Source: MH13 sp040219355 (GTDB taxonomy: Bacteria > Pseudomonadota > Alphaproteobacteria > Rhizobiales > MH13). Taken from it: a stretch of DNA of 64,000 nt. The notes below the pieces were generated by a model, which was not told the origin of the DNA, searched no databases, and was given only the letters and a program-made list of their open reading frames with translations. Below are positions 1 to 8,295 of the stretch, in pieces. The translations under genes were made by a program, and so were the position numbers. Where the stretch lies: contig JAVJSN010000010.1 of the NCBI GenBank assembly GCA_040219355.1, positions 372,001 to 436,000 on the forward strand, written 5' to 3'. Each line of letters begins with the position of its first letter. Position 1 is the stretch's first letter.

Positions 1-1856
1 GCTGGATTCGGCAACAAGAACCCGCCGGGATCCTGAATGCGGCGGTTGAAGTCTTCAAAGATCGGAAAGACAGCCTCGATCTTCTCCCTGATCAGGCTGT
101 AGTCGGCGACCATCGCATCCCAGTCGACCAGATCATCGCCGACGGTCGCCTTGGCAATACCCGCGACGATGGCGGGCTCAGATTTCAGATGCGGTGAGGC
201 TGGCTCCAGAAACCCTTTGGAAGCGTGCACCATGGACATGGAATCCTCCACGGTCACGCTTTGCTCGCCGCCCACCTGAACGTCCTTTTCGGTCCGCCCG
301 AGGCAAGGTAGCAGGAAGCTTTCGGCGCCCTCGTCTTGCCCGATCAGCAAATGCGAGCGGTTGAGCTTGGTGGTGATATGCACCGCCAGATCGAGCTTGC
401 GGAAGCCCTCAATACAGTCTCGTGGGCTGGGTGAGGCAATCGCCAGATTTCCACCCAGGCAAATCGCGGCCTTGGCGCGCCCATCGACCATCGCTTCGAT
501 GCTATCAACCACCGAATGGCCGTGCTCGCGCGGCGGCTTGAAACCGAACACTTGTTCCATACTGTCAAGCAAGTCTTCTGGCGGTTTTTCATTGATCCCC
601 ACCGTGCGGTCGCCCTGCACGTTGGAATGGCCGCGCAGCGGGCATATGCCAGCGCCCGGCCTACCCATATTGCCCTCCAAAAGCAGCAAGTTGGCGATCT
701 GCTGCACATTTTTCGAGCCAGAGCGATGCTGGGTAACGCCCATGCCATAGCAAATGATCGTCGCCTTGGCCTTGGCGTAGATCGCGGCCACCTCTTCCAT
801 CGCTTCGCGGGTGAGACCGGAGGCTGTTTCAATCTCCTCCCAAGGCGCGGCCTGGGCATCGGCGGCCAGCGCCTCGAACCCTTCGGTGTGATCCTCGATA
901 AAGGCGTGGTCTAGCGCGTCCTCACCAGCCTCATCCAAGGCAATCAGGGCCTTGATTATGCCTTTGATCGCCGCGGCGTCTCCGCCGATTTTCACCTGAT
1001 AGAAGGTCTGCGCCAGATCGGTCGATTGACCTGTCGCCATCTCCGAAATGTGCTGAGGTGATTGGAATTTTTCCAATCCCCGTTCCTTCATCGGGTTGAA
1101 CACCAGGATCGTCGCGCCGCGCTTCACCGCATCACGCAGCGTGCCCAACATGCGCGGATGGTTGGTGCCTGGATTGTGTCCGATGGAAAGAATGAGGTCG
1201 GTGTGTTCGAAATCCTCAAGGCTCACCGTGCCTTTGCCAACGCCGATGGACTGCGGCAGACCGACGGATGTCGGCTCATGGCAGAGATTGGAACAATCGG
1301 GGAAATTGTTCGTCCCGAACATCCGAACGAACAGCTGGTAAAGAAACGCCGCTTCATTGGACGTGCGCCCAGACGCATAGAACTCAGCCATGTTGGGGTC
1401 GGGCAGGGTGGCCAGTCGCGCACCAATGGCAGCGAAAGCCTCGCCCCAAGCCACCGGCAGATACCGGTCACTCGCCCGGTCGTAGCGCATCGGATGGGTC
1501 ACCCGGCCCTGCGCCTCCAGCCAATGATCAGATTTTGCCCAAAGCTGCGATACGGTGTGGGCGGCGAAAAACTCCGGGCCAACCCGCTTCGCCGTCGCTT
1601 CCCAGACCACCGCCTTGGCGCCGTTCTCGCAGAATTCGAAACTTGACGTGTGCTTGGGGTCCGGCCAGGCGCATCCAGGGCAATCAAACCCGTCTGGTTG
1701 GTTGGTTTTAAGCAGCGTTGCCGCGCCTTCGGCGATCCGTTGCTCTTTCTTCAGGGATTTGGCCACTGAGCGTAGTGCGCCCCAGCCGCCAGCGGGACCA
1801 TCATAAGGTCGAACGCCTTCTGGTGGCCGACCGCCCCGGTTGTCTTTCTCGCTCAT
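1..1856 (-). CDS. FdhF/YdeP-family molybdopterin oxidoreductase, 3' end cut by window edge
   Basis: Large molybdopterin-dependent oxidoreductase related to E. coli YdeP and formate dehydrogenase alpha chains. About 618 codons are visible; family members are usually about 750-770 aa, so the C-terminus lies beyond the left edge. The frame opens at ATG 1856, overlapping the fdhD stop as ATGA. The N-terminus carries a C-x2-C pair (Cys59, Cys62) within CPGCAWPDP, typical of the FdhF/YdeP group rather than of classical four-cysteine Fe-S formate dehydrogenases. The frame is still open at the edge, reading GGFLLPN. Coupling to fdhD suggests that its molybdenum centre needs FdhD-dependent sulfuration. 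The true substrate is uncertain; YdeP-like enzymes are poorly characterised and formate is only one possibility. Confidence 0.85.
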   Translation of the reverse strand, partial: MSEKDNRGGRPPEGVRPYDGPAGGWGALRSVAKSLKKEQRIAEGAATLLKTNQPDGFDCPGCAWPDPKHTSSFEFCENGAKAVVWEATAKRVGPEFFAAHTVSQLWAKSDHWLEAQGRVTHPMRYDRASDRYLPVAWGEAFAAIGARLATLPDPNMAEFYASGRTSNEAAFLYQLFVRMFGTNNFPDCSNLCHEPTSVGLPQSIGVGKGTVSLEDFEHTDLILSIGHNPGTNHPRMLGTLRDAVKRGATILVFNPMKERGLEKFQSPQHISEMATGQSTDLAQTFYQVKIGGDAAAIKGIIKALIALDEAGEDALDHAFIEDHTEGFEALAADAQAAPWEEIETASGLTREAMEEVAAIYAKAKATIICYGMGVTQHRSGSKNVQQIANLLLLEGNMGRPGAGICPLRGHSNVQGDRTVGINEKPPEDLLDSMEQVFGFKPPREHGHSVVDSIEAMVDGRAKAAICLGGNLAIASPSPRDCIEGFRKLDLAVHITTKLNRSHLLIGQDEGAESFLLPCLGRTEKDVQVGGEQSVTVEDSMSMVHASKGFLEPASPHLKSEPAIVAGIAKATVGDDLVDWDAMVADYSLIREKIEAVFPIFEDFNRRIQDPGGFLLPNP

Positions 1857-2668
1857 ACCGCGATCTCCTGAGCCAGAGCCTGGCGCGTTTCAAACCGAAA
1901 ACATCCATCTTTGCGGGCAAGTGCGATCACCGTAAGGCCTGCTTCCTCAGCCACGCGCAGCGCCAACGCCGTGGGCGCGGAAATCGCAACCAGCGTGGAA
2001 AAACCCGCGCGCACCGCTTTCTGGACCATTTCATAGGAACAGCGGCTGGTAACAAGGCAAAATCCATCTGCGATATCAAGACTTTCGGGGGAACGAATCA
2101 GCGCGCCGATCAACTTGTCGAGCGCATTGTGGCGACCAACATCTTCGCGCAGATGCATGATGTCTCCGTGGCGAGAACAAAGGGCTGCTGCATGCACACC
2201 GCGCCGTGCCGCATTGCCGGATTTCTGATCATCAAGCGTCGCCAGCGCGGCCTGAATGGCGCTAAAACAGATCTGCGGACCGGAAGGCGCGGGGTTTAGT
2301 GCTCGGCGCGCCTCATCCAGGGTGCGCACACCGCAAATTCCGCATCCCGTACGCCCAGGGATGGACCGCTCACCACCACGCAGCAGGGCCGCATAGTCAG
2401 CGCCGTGAAGTTGCACATCAGCCACCATCCCGCCTTCTTGCGACACCACCGTCAGGGCTTTGATAGCTTCACCCTTCTCGATGATCGCTTCGGTCAGCGA
2501 AAAGCCGACGACGAAGTCATCAAGATCGTCAGGGGTGACCATCATCGTCGCATAAGCGGTGCCATTGAAGCGCAGCTCAAGCGGCACTTCCTCAGGCACA
2601 TCGAGCACCATGCGCTGGCCACCACCTACGCCATCTCGAACAGCTTCAACCTTGCAGCCTACGCTCAC
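1853..2668 (-). CDS. fdhD: FdhD, sulfurtransferase for the molybdenum cofactor of formate dehydrogenase
   Basis: 271 aa, normal for FdhD. In E. coli FdhD takes sulfur from IscS and passes it to the bis-MGD cofactor of formate dehydrogenases. The conserved cysteine motif is present as TGCGICG (Cys109 and Cys112), and the N-terminal half has the family's PLELRFNG and DFVVGFSLTE blocks. The start is GTG 2668, preceded by a good AAGGAGA site. The gene overlaps the following oxidoreductase gene by four bases (ATGA), so the two are probably translated together. It diverges from the LacI-type regulator gene across a roughly 210-base gap. Confidence 0.93.
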   Translation of the reverse strand: MSVGCKVEAVRDGVGGGQRMVLDVPEEVPLELRFNGTAYATMMVTPDDLDDFVVGFSLTEAIIEKGEAIKALTVVSQEGGMVADVQLHGADYAALLRGGERSIPGRTGCGICGVRTLDEARRALNPAPSGPQICFSAIQAALATLDDQKSGNAARRGVHAAALCSRHGDIMHLREDVGRHNALDKLIGALIRSPESLDIADGFCLVTSRCSYEMVQKAVRAGFSTLVAISAPTALALRVAEEAGLTVIALARKDGCFRFETRQALAQEIAV

Positions 2669-2803
2669 AACATCTCCTTTTGCGCGCCCTTGAAAGCCAT
2701 AATCTGGCGCTTCGCGTCAAACTGCGCCATCGCGCGCTGCCTGTCCATGACGAGCGACAAGCCAGTTGACGTCACCGCAACTTTCGGCCATTTTCGATCA
2801 AAA

Positions 2804-2817
2804 TGACATCGATGTCA
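2804..2817. promoter_or_regulatory. 14-bp perfect palindrome, probable operator of the LacI-type regulator
   Basis: TGACATCGATGTCA is a perfect palindrome with a central CG, the usual shape of LacI-family operators. It lies 66 bases before the TTG start of the regulator gene, in the divergent gap with fdhD. A shorter palindrome, TGACGTCA, sits at 2767-2774. Autoregulation of the lacI-ABC-glycosidase operon through this site is inferred, not shown. Confidence 0.5.
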
Positions 2818-2882
2818 CAATCGACGCCAAACGACTGATACAAGGCAAAACGCGCGTCGAGAACACCGTCTGGGAGGACGAT

Positions 2883-3980
2883 TTGGCAACCATCTACGAT
2901 GTGGCAAAAGAAGCTGGCGTTTCGCCCAAGACCGTGAGCCGTGTCATCAATGGTGATGCGCCGGTGGGCAAAAAAACGCGCTTCAAGGTGGAACAGGCCA
3001 TTGCAACGCTGGGCTATGTACCCTCGCTTGCTGCCCGCACCATGCGCTCCAACAGATCCGGGCTTATCGGCCTGATCACCGGGGCGATTTCACTGGCGCC
3101 CGATAGCGCCGAGTTTGGCGGTCTTCCCGATCTGATTATCGTGCAGCGCATTCAGCGTGTGCTGGAAGACAATGGCATGTCGCTTCTCATCTCCGACACT
3201 GGCGGCAAGCAGGAACGGGTCGCTGATCTGATGCGCACGTTCACCGAACACCGCGTGGAAGGCATGCTGTTTGTTGGCGACTATCACAAGCAAGTCACAC
3301 TTCCGCCCGCGCCCGTAGGCACCAAGATGGTGCTGGCCAACTGCTACGATGATGCTGGTACGCCATGCGTTTTGCCGCACGACCAATTGGGTCAAAAAAT
3401 GCTGGTCGAGGCGCTGATTGCCAAGGGTCACCAGCGGATCGCCTATCTTTCGCTGTCTAATGACATCGATGCCACCCGGTTGCGCACGGAAGGGTATCGT
3501 GAAGCGCTGGAAGGCGCCGGTCTCGTCTTTGATCCAGCATTGGTGATCCCGGCAGACACCCGCATGAACGATCCACAGGCCGAAGCACAGCTGCTTTGGG
3601 ACGCCATCGAACGCGTCATGACCAACCCCAACCCGCCAACCGCCATTTGCTTCGGCAATGATCGCATTGCCCTGCGTGCCTATGGCATTCTGCGCTCGCG
3701 CGGGCTTCAGGTGCCACAGGACATCTCCGTGGCTGGTTTCGACAATCACCGGCTGATCGCCGAAACGCTCTACCCGCAGCTCACCACCGTTGAGCTGCCG
3801 TACGCGGCCATGGGCGTGCGCGCCGCGCACATGCTGCTCTCGCTGATCAGAGGCGATGACATTGCTCAACACCGCGAACTTGTCAGCGGACCAGTGTGTT
3901 GGCGCGACAGTGTGCTGCCACGCCCGGCCACCGTCACCAACATCACCGACATTTCATCTCGAGGGAGACAGATCACATGA
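2883..3980 (+). CDS. LacI-family transcriptional regulator of a sugar uptake operon
   Basis: 365 aa from TTG 2883. This start is chosen because GGAGG lies five bases upstream and because it places the helix-turn-helix at the very N-terminus (TIYDVAKEAGVSPKTVSRVI, residues 3-22), as in all LacI proteins; a longer reading from 2766 would add 39 unlike-family residues. The rest is the periplasmic-binding-protein-like sensor domain, with the typical FGNDRIALRAYGIL and ISVAGFDN segments. The stop overlaps the start of the binding-protein gene (ATGA), so regulator and transporter form one transcription unit. The effector is presumably the transported sugar or a breakdown product; its identity cannot be read from the sequence. 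Confidence 0.9.
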   Translation: MATIYDVAKEAGVSPKTVSRVINGDAPVGKKTRFKVEQAIATLGYVPSLAARTMRSNRSGLIGLITGAISLAPDSAEFGGLPDLIIVQRIQRVLEDNGMSLLISDTGGKQERVADLMRTFTEHRVEGMLFVGDYHKQVTLPPAPVGTKMVLANCYDDAGTPCVLPHDQLGQKMLVEALIAKGHQRIAYLSLSNDIDATRLRTEGYREALEGAGLVFDPALVIPADTRMNDPQAEAQLLWDAIERVMTNPNPPTAICFGNDRIALRAYGILRSRGLQVPQDISVAGFDNHRLIAETLYPQLTTVELPYAAMGVRAAHMLLSLIRGDDIAQHRELVSGPVCWRDSVLPRPATVTNITDISSRGRQIT

Positions 3981-5248
3981 CGACCATCAAACGTTTGACG
4001 ACCAACGGCATAGCCCTTGCCGCACTGCTAGCTGCATCGACCAACCTAGCGCAGGCGCAAACCGAACTCACGCTCTGGTACCATGGCGCTGGCAATGAGG
4101 TTGAAGAGACGATCATCAACCGCATCGTTTCGGATTTCAACGCCAGCCAGGGCGACTGGGACGTGGTTTTGGAAGCTTTCCCGCAAGGCTCCTACAACGA
4201 TTCCGTCGTTGCCGCCGCGTTGGCTGGCAATCTTCCTGACATCCTCGATGTCGATGGACCTGTGATGCCGAACTGGGCCTGGTCGGGATACATGCAGCCG
4301 CTCGCCATCGATGAAAGCCTAATCGAAAACTTCCTGCCCGGCACCAAAGGGATTTGGGACGGACAGCTTTATTCGATTGGCCTCTGGGACGCCGCCGTCG
4401 CGCTGTATGCCCGCCAGTCGACGCTTGACGCTCTCGGTCTCAGAACCCCTACGCTCGACAATCCATGGACCGGCGAGGAATTCATGGCCGCGCTGGAGGC
4501 CGCCAAGGCGTCCGGCGACTATGAGTACGCGCTGGATTTGGGCATGGCCTGGACCGGGGAATGGTATCCCTATGCGTTCTCGCCCTTCCTCCAATCCTTT
4601 GGGGGCGACCTTGTCGACCGCTCGACCTATCAAACCGCTGATGGCGCACTCAACAGCGACGAAGCGATAGCCTTTGGCGAATGGTGGCAGTCACTTTTCG
4701 ACAATGACCTTGTGCCCGGCACCAGCCAAGATCCAGCCGACCGCGACACAGGGTTCATCAATGGCAGCTATGCCTTCGCCTGGAACGGCAACTGGGCGGC
4801 CGTCGCCCACCTGGAAGCCGTGGACGATCTTGTGTTCTTGCCAGCGCCGGACTTCGGCAACGGCTCGGTTATCGGCGCGGCATCCTGGCAATTCGGCGTG
4901 TCCGCCACGTCCGAGCATCCCGAAGGCGCCGCTGCCTTCATCGAATTTGCCATCCAGGACGAGTATTTGGCCGCCTTCTCCGATGGCATCGGCCTCATTC
5001 CCTCCACGCCCTCGGCCGCCGCGATGACCGAGACCTATCGCGAAGGCGGACCGCTCAACGTGTTCTTCGGCCTGTCTGAAGCTCAAGCACTGGTGCGCCC
5101 GGTCACACCTGGGTACGTGGTCGCCGCTTCTATCTTTGAAAAGGCACTGGCCGACATCGCCAACGGTGCTGATGTCGCCGACACGCTGGATGCCGCCGTC
5201 GATGAGATCGACCGCGATATCGAGCGCAACTCCGGCTACGGCCACTAG
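3977..5248 (+). CDS. ABC transporter sugar-binding protein (extracellular family 1)
   Basis: 423 aa from ATG 3977, with a GAGGGAGA ribosome site. The upstream in-frame start (3896) lies inside lacI and would bury the signal peptide. Residues 1-27 form a Sec signal ending in AQA, with cleavage before QTELTLWYHG. The mature protein has the family 1 pattern: an ELTLWYHG first strand, GNLPDILDVDGP, and aromatic-rich patches (WAWSGY, WTGEWYPYAF, FAWNGNWA) likely to stack on sugar rings. It should capture an oligo- or disaccharide in the periplasm for the two downstream permeases. The specific sugar is unknown; a fructoside is suggested only by the nearby glycosidase. Confidence 0.9.
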   Translation: MTTIKRLTTNGIALAALLAASTNLAQAQTELTLWYHGAGNEVEETIINRIVSDFNASQGDWDVVLEAFPQGSYNDSVVAAALAGNLPDILDVDGPVMPNWAWSGYMQPLAIDESLIENFLPGTKGIWDGQLYSIGLWDAAVALYARQSTLDALGLRTPTLDNPWTGEEFMAALEAAKASGDYEYALDLGMAWTGEWYPYAFSPFLQSFGGDLVDRSTYQTADGALNSDEAIAFGEWWQSLFDNDLVPGTSQDPADRDTGFINGSYAFAWNGNWAAVAHLEAVDDLVFLPAPDFGNGSVIGAASWQFGVSATSEHPEGAAAFIEFAIQDEYLAAFSDGIGLIPSTPSAAAMTETYREGGPLNVFFGLSEAQALVRPVTPGYVVAASIFEKALADIANGADVADTLDAAVDEIDRDIERNSGYGH

Positions 5249-5266
5249 AGGCTCTCAAGCAGGCGG

Positions 5267-5294
5267 CAGGCGCCAGGCTTTGGCTCGGCGCCTG
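5267..5294 (+). terminator. Intercistronic hairpin after the binding-protein gene
   Basis: CAGGCGCC and GGCGCCTG form a perfect 8-bp stem around a 12-base loop, between the binding-protein stop and the first permease gene. No T-run follows. Hairpins in this position often protect binding-protein mRNA or partly terminate, giving more binding protein than permease. That role is inferred from position and shape. Confidence 0.5.
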
Positions 5295-5329
5295 TGCCCA
5301 CCTCGCTCGTATAGGACAATGAGGGCGCT

Positions 5330-6400
5330 ATGGCTTCCAAGCTGACACAGTCCAATAAAGCCGGCTGGGCGTTCGCCCTGCCTGGCTTCGCCCTGATTGC
5401 CGCCTTTATCATCCTGCCCTTCTTTTTCGCCTTCGGCCTGTCGCTGACCAACCAACGGCTGATCTCGCCCAATCCCACGGCCTATGTCGGTTTGGACAAT
5501 TATCGCAATCTGCTCGGCCTTGCGATCATCACGCTGGAACCCGAACGCGATGAGGCCGGCCAGGTGATACGCGACGCGGATGGGGCCGTTCAATTTCCGC
5601 GTGTGCGCACCATCACGCGCTCGGACGAGTTTCCCCAATATCGCGGCATGCGCGAATGGTTCCGCTGGCAGTCGGGAGAGGATGCGCGAATCGTCATTGC
5701 CTCAGATGTCGTGTTCATGAAGGCGCTGACCAACACGCTGCTTTTCGTGATGATCGTCGCCCCTGCCCAGGGCGGGCTTGCCCTATGCCTGGCGCTTCTG
5801 ATCAATCAGCGGCTGCGCGGCATCAACGTTTTTCGCACCATCTACTTCATGCCGGTGGTCGTCTCCATTGTCGTCGTCTCGCTGCTTTGGCGCTTCATTT
5901 ATGACGGCAGCGACGGGCTTCTGAACAACATGCTTTCCGGCCTGACTTTCGGCTTGTTCCAACCCGTTGATTGGCTTGGCAATCCCGATACGGCCCTCGG
6001 ATCCATCATGGCCATGTCCATTTGGCAGGGCGTCGGCTTTCACATGGTGATCTGGCTGTCCGGCCTGCAGACTATTTCGCCGACGCTTTATGAGGCTGCG
6101 GAGATCGAGGGCGCCAGCAAGTGGCAGACCTTCCGCTATGTCACCTGGCCGGGCCTGCGCAACACCGCCGTCTTGGTGCTGATCGTGATCACCATGCAGG
6201 GGTTCGCGCTGTTTGCGCAGATCGATGTGATGACCAATGGCGGACCGGTCGATTCCACCCAGACCATCGTCTTCCAGGCGGTCGAACGCGGCTATGGCCG
6301 CCAGGATATCTCCGGTGGTTCGACCATCTCCGTCATCCTGTTCCTGCTCGTGCTGACCATATCCTTCATCCAGCGCTGGCTCACCAGGGAGCGCACCTAG
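5330..6400 (+). CDS. Sugar ABC transporter permease, MalF/UgpA type
   Basis: 356 aa inner-membrane permease. TM1 is near residues 13-36, a long extracytoplasmic insert spans about residues 60-125, and five further hydrophobic segments follow. The cytoplasmic EAA loop that docks the ATPase is clear: EAAEIEGASKWQTFRYVTWP. The insert (ERDEAGQVIRDADG and flanks) is longer than in UgpA and recalls the extended P2 loop of MalF. The start at 5330 has GAGGG four bases upstream. The gene is joined directly to the second permease gene (TAG then ATG). Confidence 0.92.
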   Translation: MASKLTQSNKAGWAFALPGFALIAAFIILPFFFAFGLSLTNQRLISPNPTAYVGLDNYRNLLGLAIITLEPERDEAGQVIRDADGAVQFPRVRTITRSDEFPQYRGMREWFRWQSGEDARIVIASDVVFMKALTNTLLFVMIVAPAQGGLALCLALLINQRLRGINVFRTIYFMPVVVSIVVVSLLWRFIYDGSDGLLNNMLSGLTFGLFQPVDWLGNPDTALGSIMAMSIWQGVGFHMVIWLSGLQTISPTLYEAAEIEGASKWQTFRYVTWPGLRNTAVLVLIVITMQGFALFAQIDVMTNGGPVDSTQTIVFQAVERGYGRQDISGGSTISVILFLLVLTISFIQRWLTRERT

Positions 6401-7279
6401 ATGGCCGCCCTCAAACCCGACAATCACGGTCTGCGCCTTGCCGTGCGCTATGCGGTGCTGGTGCTGATCGCCGCGATTTTCATCTTTCCGCTGGTCTTCA
6501 TGGTGATGTCGAGCCTGAAGCCGGATTTCCAGCTGCTTTCGGATACGTCCAGCCTGCGAGCCTTCCTGCCGGTTGGCGACATAAGCCTGAACAACTACAC
6601 CGCCGCTTTCGCGCGGGCGCCTGTGGGGCTGTTCGTCTTCAACTCCGTACTGGTGACGGGACTAACGGTGCTGTTGTCGCTGTTCGTGTGTTCGCTGGCG
6701 GCCTTTTCGTTCGTGTTCATGAACTGGAGGGGCCGCGATGTGGTGCTCACCATCATCATCGCCACCTTCATCATTCCCTTTGAAACCATCGCCATTCCGC
6801 TGCTTCTCATCGTTTCGCAGCTGCCCTGGATCGGACTGGACGGTTTCCAAATCGGCTGGCTGAACTCCTATCAGGTCCAGATCATCCCCTGGATCGCGGA
6901 CGGGCTGACAGTGTTCCTGTTCGTGCAGTTCTTCCGCGATCTGCCCAAAGACCTGATTGAGGCAAGCCGGGTGGAAGGCGCCAGCTGGTGGCAAATCTAT
7001 CGCAAAGTGGTGCTGCCACTTTCCGGCCCGGTGATTGCCACGGCCGCGATCCTGAAATTTCTGGTCATGTACAACCAGTATCTCTGGCCGTTGATCGTCG
7101 TGCAGCAGGAAGCCTATCGCCCAGTCATGGTGGGCCTTGGCTACTTCTTTCAGCTCAACCCGGCCTGGGGTGAGATCATGGCCTATCTCACGCTTATCAC
7201 CGTGCCGGTTCTTGCGTTCTACCTTGTTTTGCAACGCGCCTTCATCGCCTCGATCGCATCGACCGGCGTCAAAGGCTAA
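6401..7279 (+). CDS. Sugar ABC transporter permease, MalG/UgpE type
   Basis: 292 aa, six predicted membrane helices. The EAA motif reads EASRVEGASWWQIYRKVVLP, followed by the usual LKFLVMYNQYLWPLIV segment of MalG-type subunits. The ATG starts on the base after the stop of the first permease gene, so the two are translationally coupled and are expected to form the heterodimeric channel. The C-terminus (FIASIASTGVKG) matches the common ending of this family. Substrate follows that of the binding protein and is unknown. Confidence 0.92.
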   Translation: MAALKPDNHGLRLAVRYAVLVLIAAIFIFPLVFMVMSSLKPDFQLLSDTSSLRAFLPVGDISLNNYTAAFARAPVGLFVFNSVLVTGLTVLLSLFVCSLAAFSFVFMNWRGRDVVLTIIIATFIIPFETIAIPLLLIVSQLPWIGLDGFQIGWLNSYQVQIIPWIADGLTVFLFVQFFRDLPKDLIEASRVEGASWWQIYRKVVLPLSGPVIATAAILKFLVMYNQYLWPLIVVQQEAYRPVMVGLGYFFQLNPAWGEIMAYLTLITVPVLAFYLVLQRAFIASIASTGVKG

Positions 7280-7291
7280 CGGATTATCGTC

Positions 7292-8281
7292 ATGACACTG
7301 AGCCTTCCCGACAAATGGATCTGGGACAGCTGGTACGCCCATGATGGGCAGCGCTGGCATGTCTTTTTTCTCCAGGCCGACAAATCCGTTGGCGATCCCG
7401 AGCTGCGCCACTTCAATGTGAGCCAAGGCCACGCCGTCAGCGACGATCTGATCAATTGGGAACACAAAGGCACCTGCCTGACGCCCACCGATCACGCCGC
7501 CTGGGACGATTACACAACCTGGACCGGGAGTGTCGTGCAGGACGATCAAGGCCTGTGGCACCTGTTCTACACCGGCTCGACCCATGAAGAAGAGGGCATG
7601 TATCAGCGCATTGGCCACGCCACCTCCTCCGATTTGCACACTTGGCAGAGGGTCGGCGACGGACTCTGCCTTGATCTGCAAGGGCCGAACGCCGAGCACT
7701 ACGAGACTGACTGGGTCAAAGGCTATTGGCACGACCGGGCGATGCGCGACCCATGGGTGATGCGCGATCCCGATGGCGATGGCTGGATGATGTATTTCAC
7801 CGCACGCGTTCCAGGCCTTGATGAAGCCAATGCCGCTGGCGCGATTGGCTTTGCCACCTCTCCAGACCTTGCCACATGGACCCTTCAACCGCCTGTGTTT
7901 GTCGGCGGGTATGGCCAGTTGGAGGTGCCTCAAGTCTTTGAGCATCACGGCAATTGGTACTGCCTGTTCTGCACCCATGCCGATCATTTCTCAGCCGAGC
8001 GAGCCAACCAGACGCCTGGCGGGCCGGTCTCCGGCAGCCATTACCTTGTCGGCAAAAGCCCACGCGGACCCTGGCGCATTGCGCCTGGGTTCATGGATGG
8101 TGCCCTACCGGCGCGGCGCTATGCAGCCCGCATCCTCGATACCGACGATGGATTGGTGATCATGGGCTTCGCCGATGGCGGGCGCGAGCATTTCAAAGGC
8201 TATGTGATGAACCCCGAACCGGTGGGTACCGACGGCGATGGCCACCTGTTCGTGCGCTACCAAGATCAGGCAGCGGAATAG
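7292..8281 (+). CDS. Cytoplasmic GH32/GH68-like (clan GH-J) glycosidase
   Basis: 329 aa without a signal peptide, so it acts in the cytoplasm on imported sugar. Repeated strand motifs with a DLxxW pattern (DDLINWEHK, SDLHTWQRV, PDLATWTLQ) point to a five-bladed beta-propeller. Three acidic motifs match clan GH-J catalysis: WDSW near the N-terminus (Asp12, compare the WDSW nucleophile region of GH68), RDP (Asp153, transition-state stabiliser) and EVP (Glu211, in place of the ECP acid/base motif of GH32). The protein is short, lacking the C-terminal beta-sandwich of GH32. A fructosidase acting on sucrose or a fructo-oligosaccharide is the best guess, but GH43-like activities cannot be excluded. 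The gene lies between the permease and ATPase genes of the import operon. Confidence 0.7.
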   Translation: MTLSLPDKWIWDSWYAHDGQRWHVFFLQADKSVGDPELRHFNVSQGHAVSDDLINWEHKGTCLTPTDHAAWDDYTTWTGSVVQDDQGLWHLFYTGSTHEEEGMYQRIGHATSSDLHTWQRVGDGLCLDLQGPNAEHYETDWVKGYWHDRAMRDPWVMRDPDGDGWMMYFTARVPGLDEANAAGAIGFATSPDLATWTLQPPVFVGGYGQLEVPQVFEHHGNWYCLFCTHADHFSAERANQTPGGPVSGSHYLVGKSPRGPWRIAPGFMDGALPARRYAARILDTDDGLVIMGFADGGREHFKGYVMNPEPVGTDGDGHLFVRYQDQAAE

Positions 8282-8295
8282 AGGGAGAACCGGCA

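Noticed and set aside
344..1687. Several short frames on both strands near the left edge
   Set aside because: They are shadows of the FdhF/YdeP-like gene, whose real frame runs uninterrupted from 1856 to the window edge.
3090..3872. 260-codon minus-strand frame inside the LacI-type gene
   Set aside because: It is the antisense shadow of a clear regulator gene and has no start context or recognisable domain.
6662..7987. Long open frame (441 codons) on the minus strand under the permease and glycosidase genes
   Set aside because: It is antisense to two well-supported genes in the same operon, has a His/Gly/Arg-rich composition typical of the complement of GC-rich coding DNA, and matches no family.
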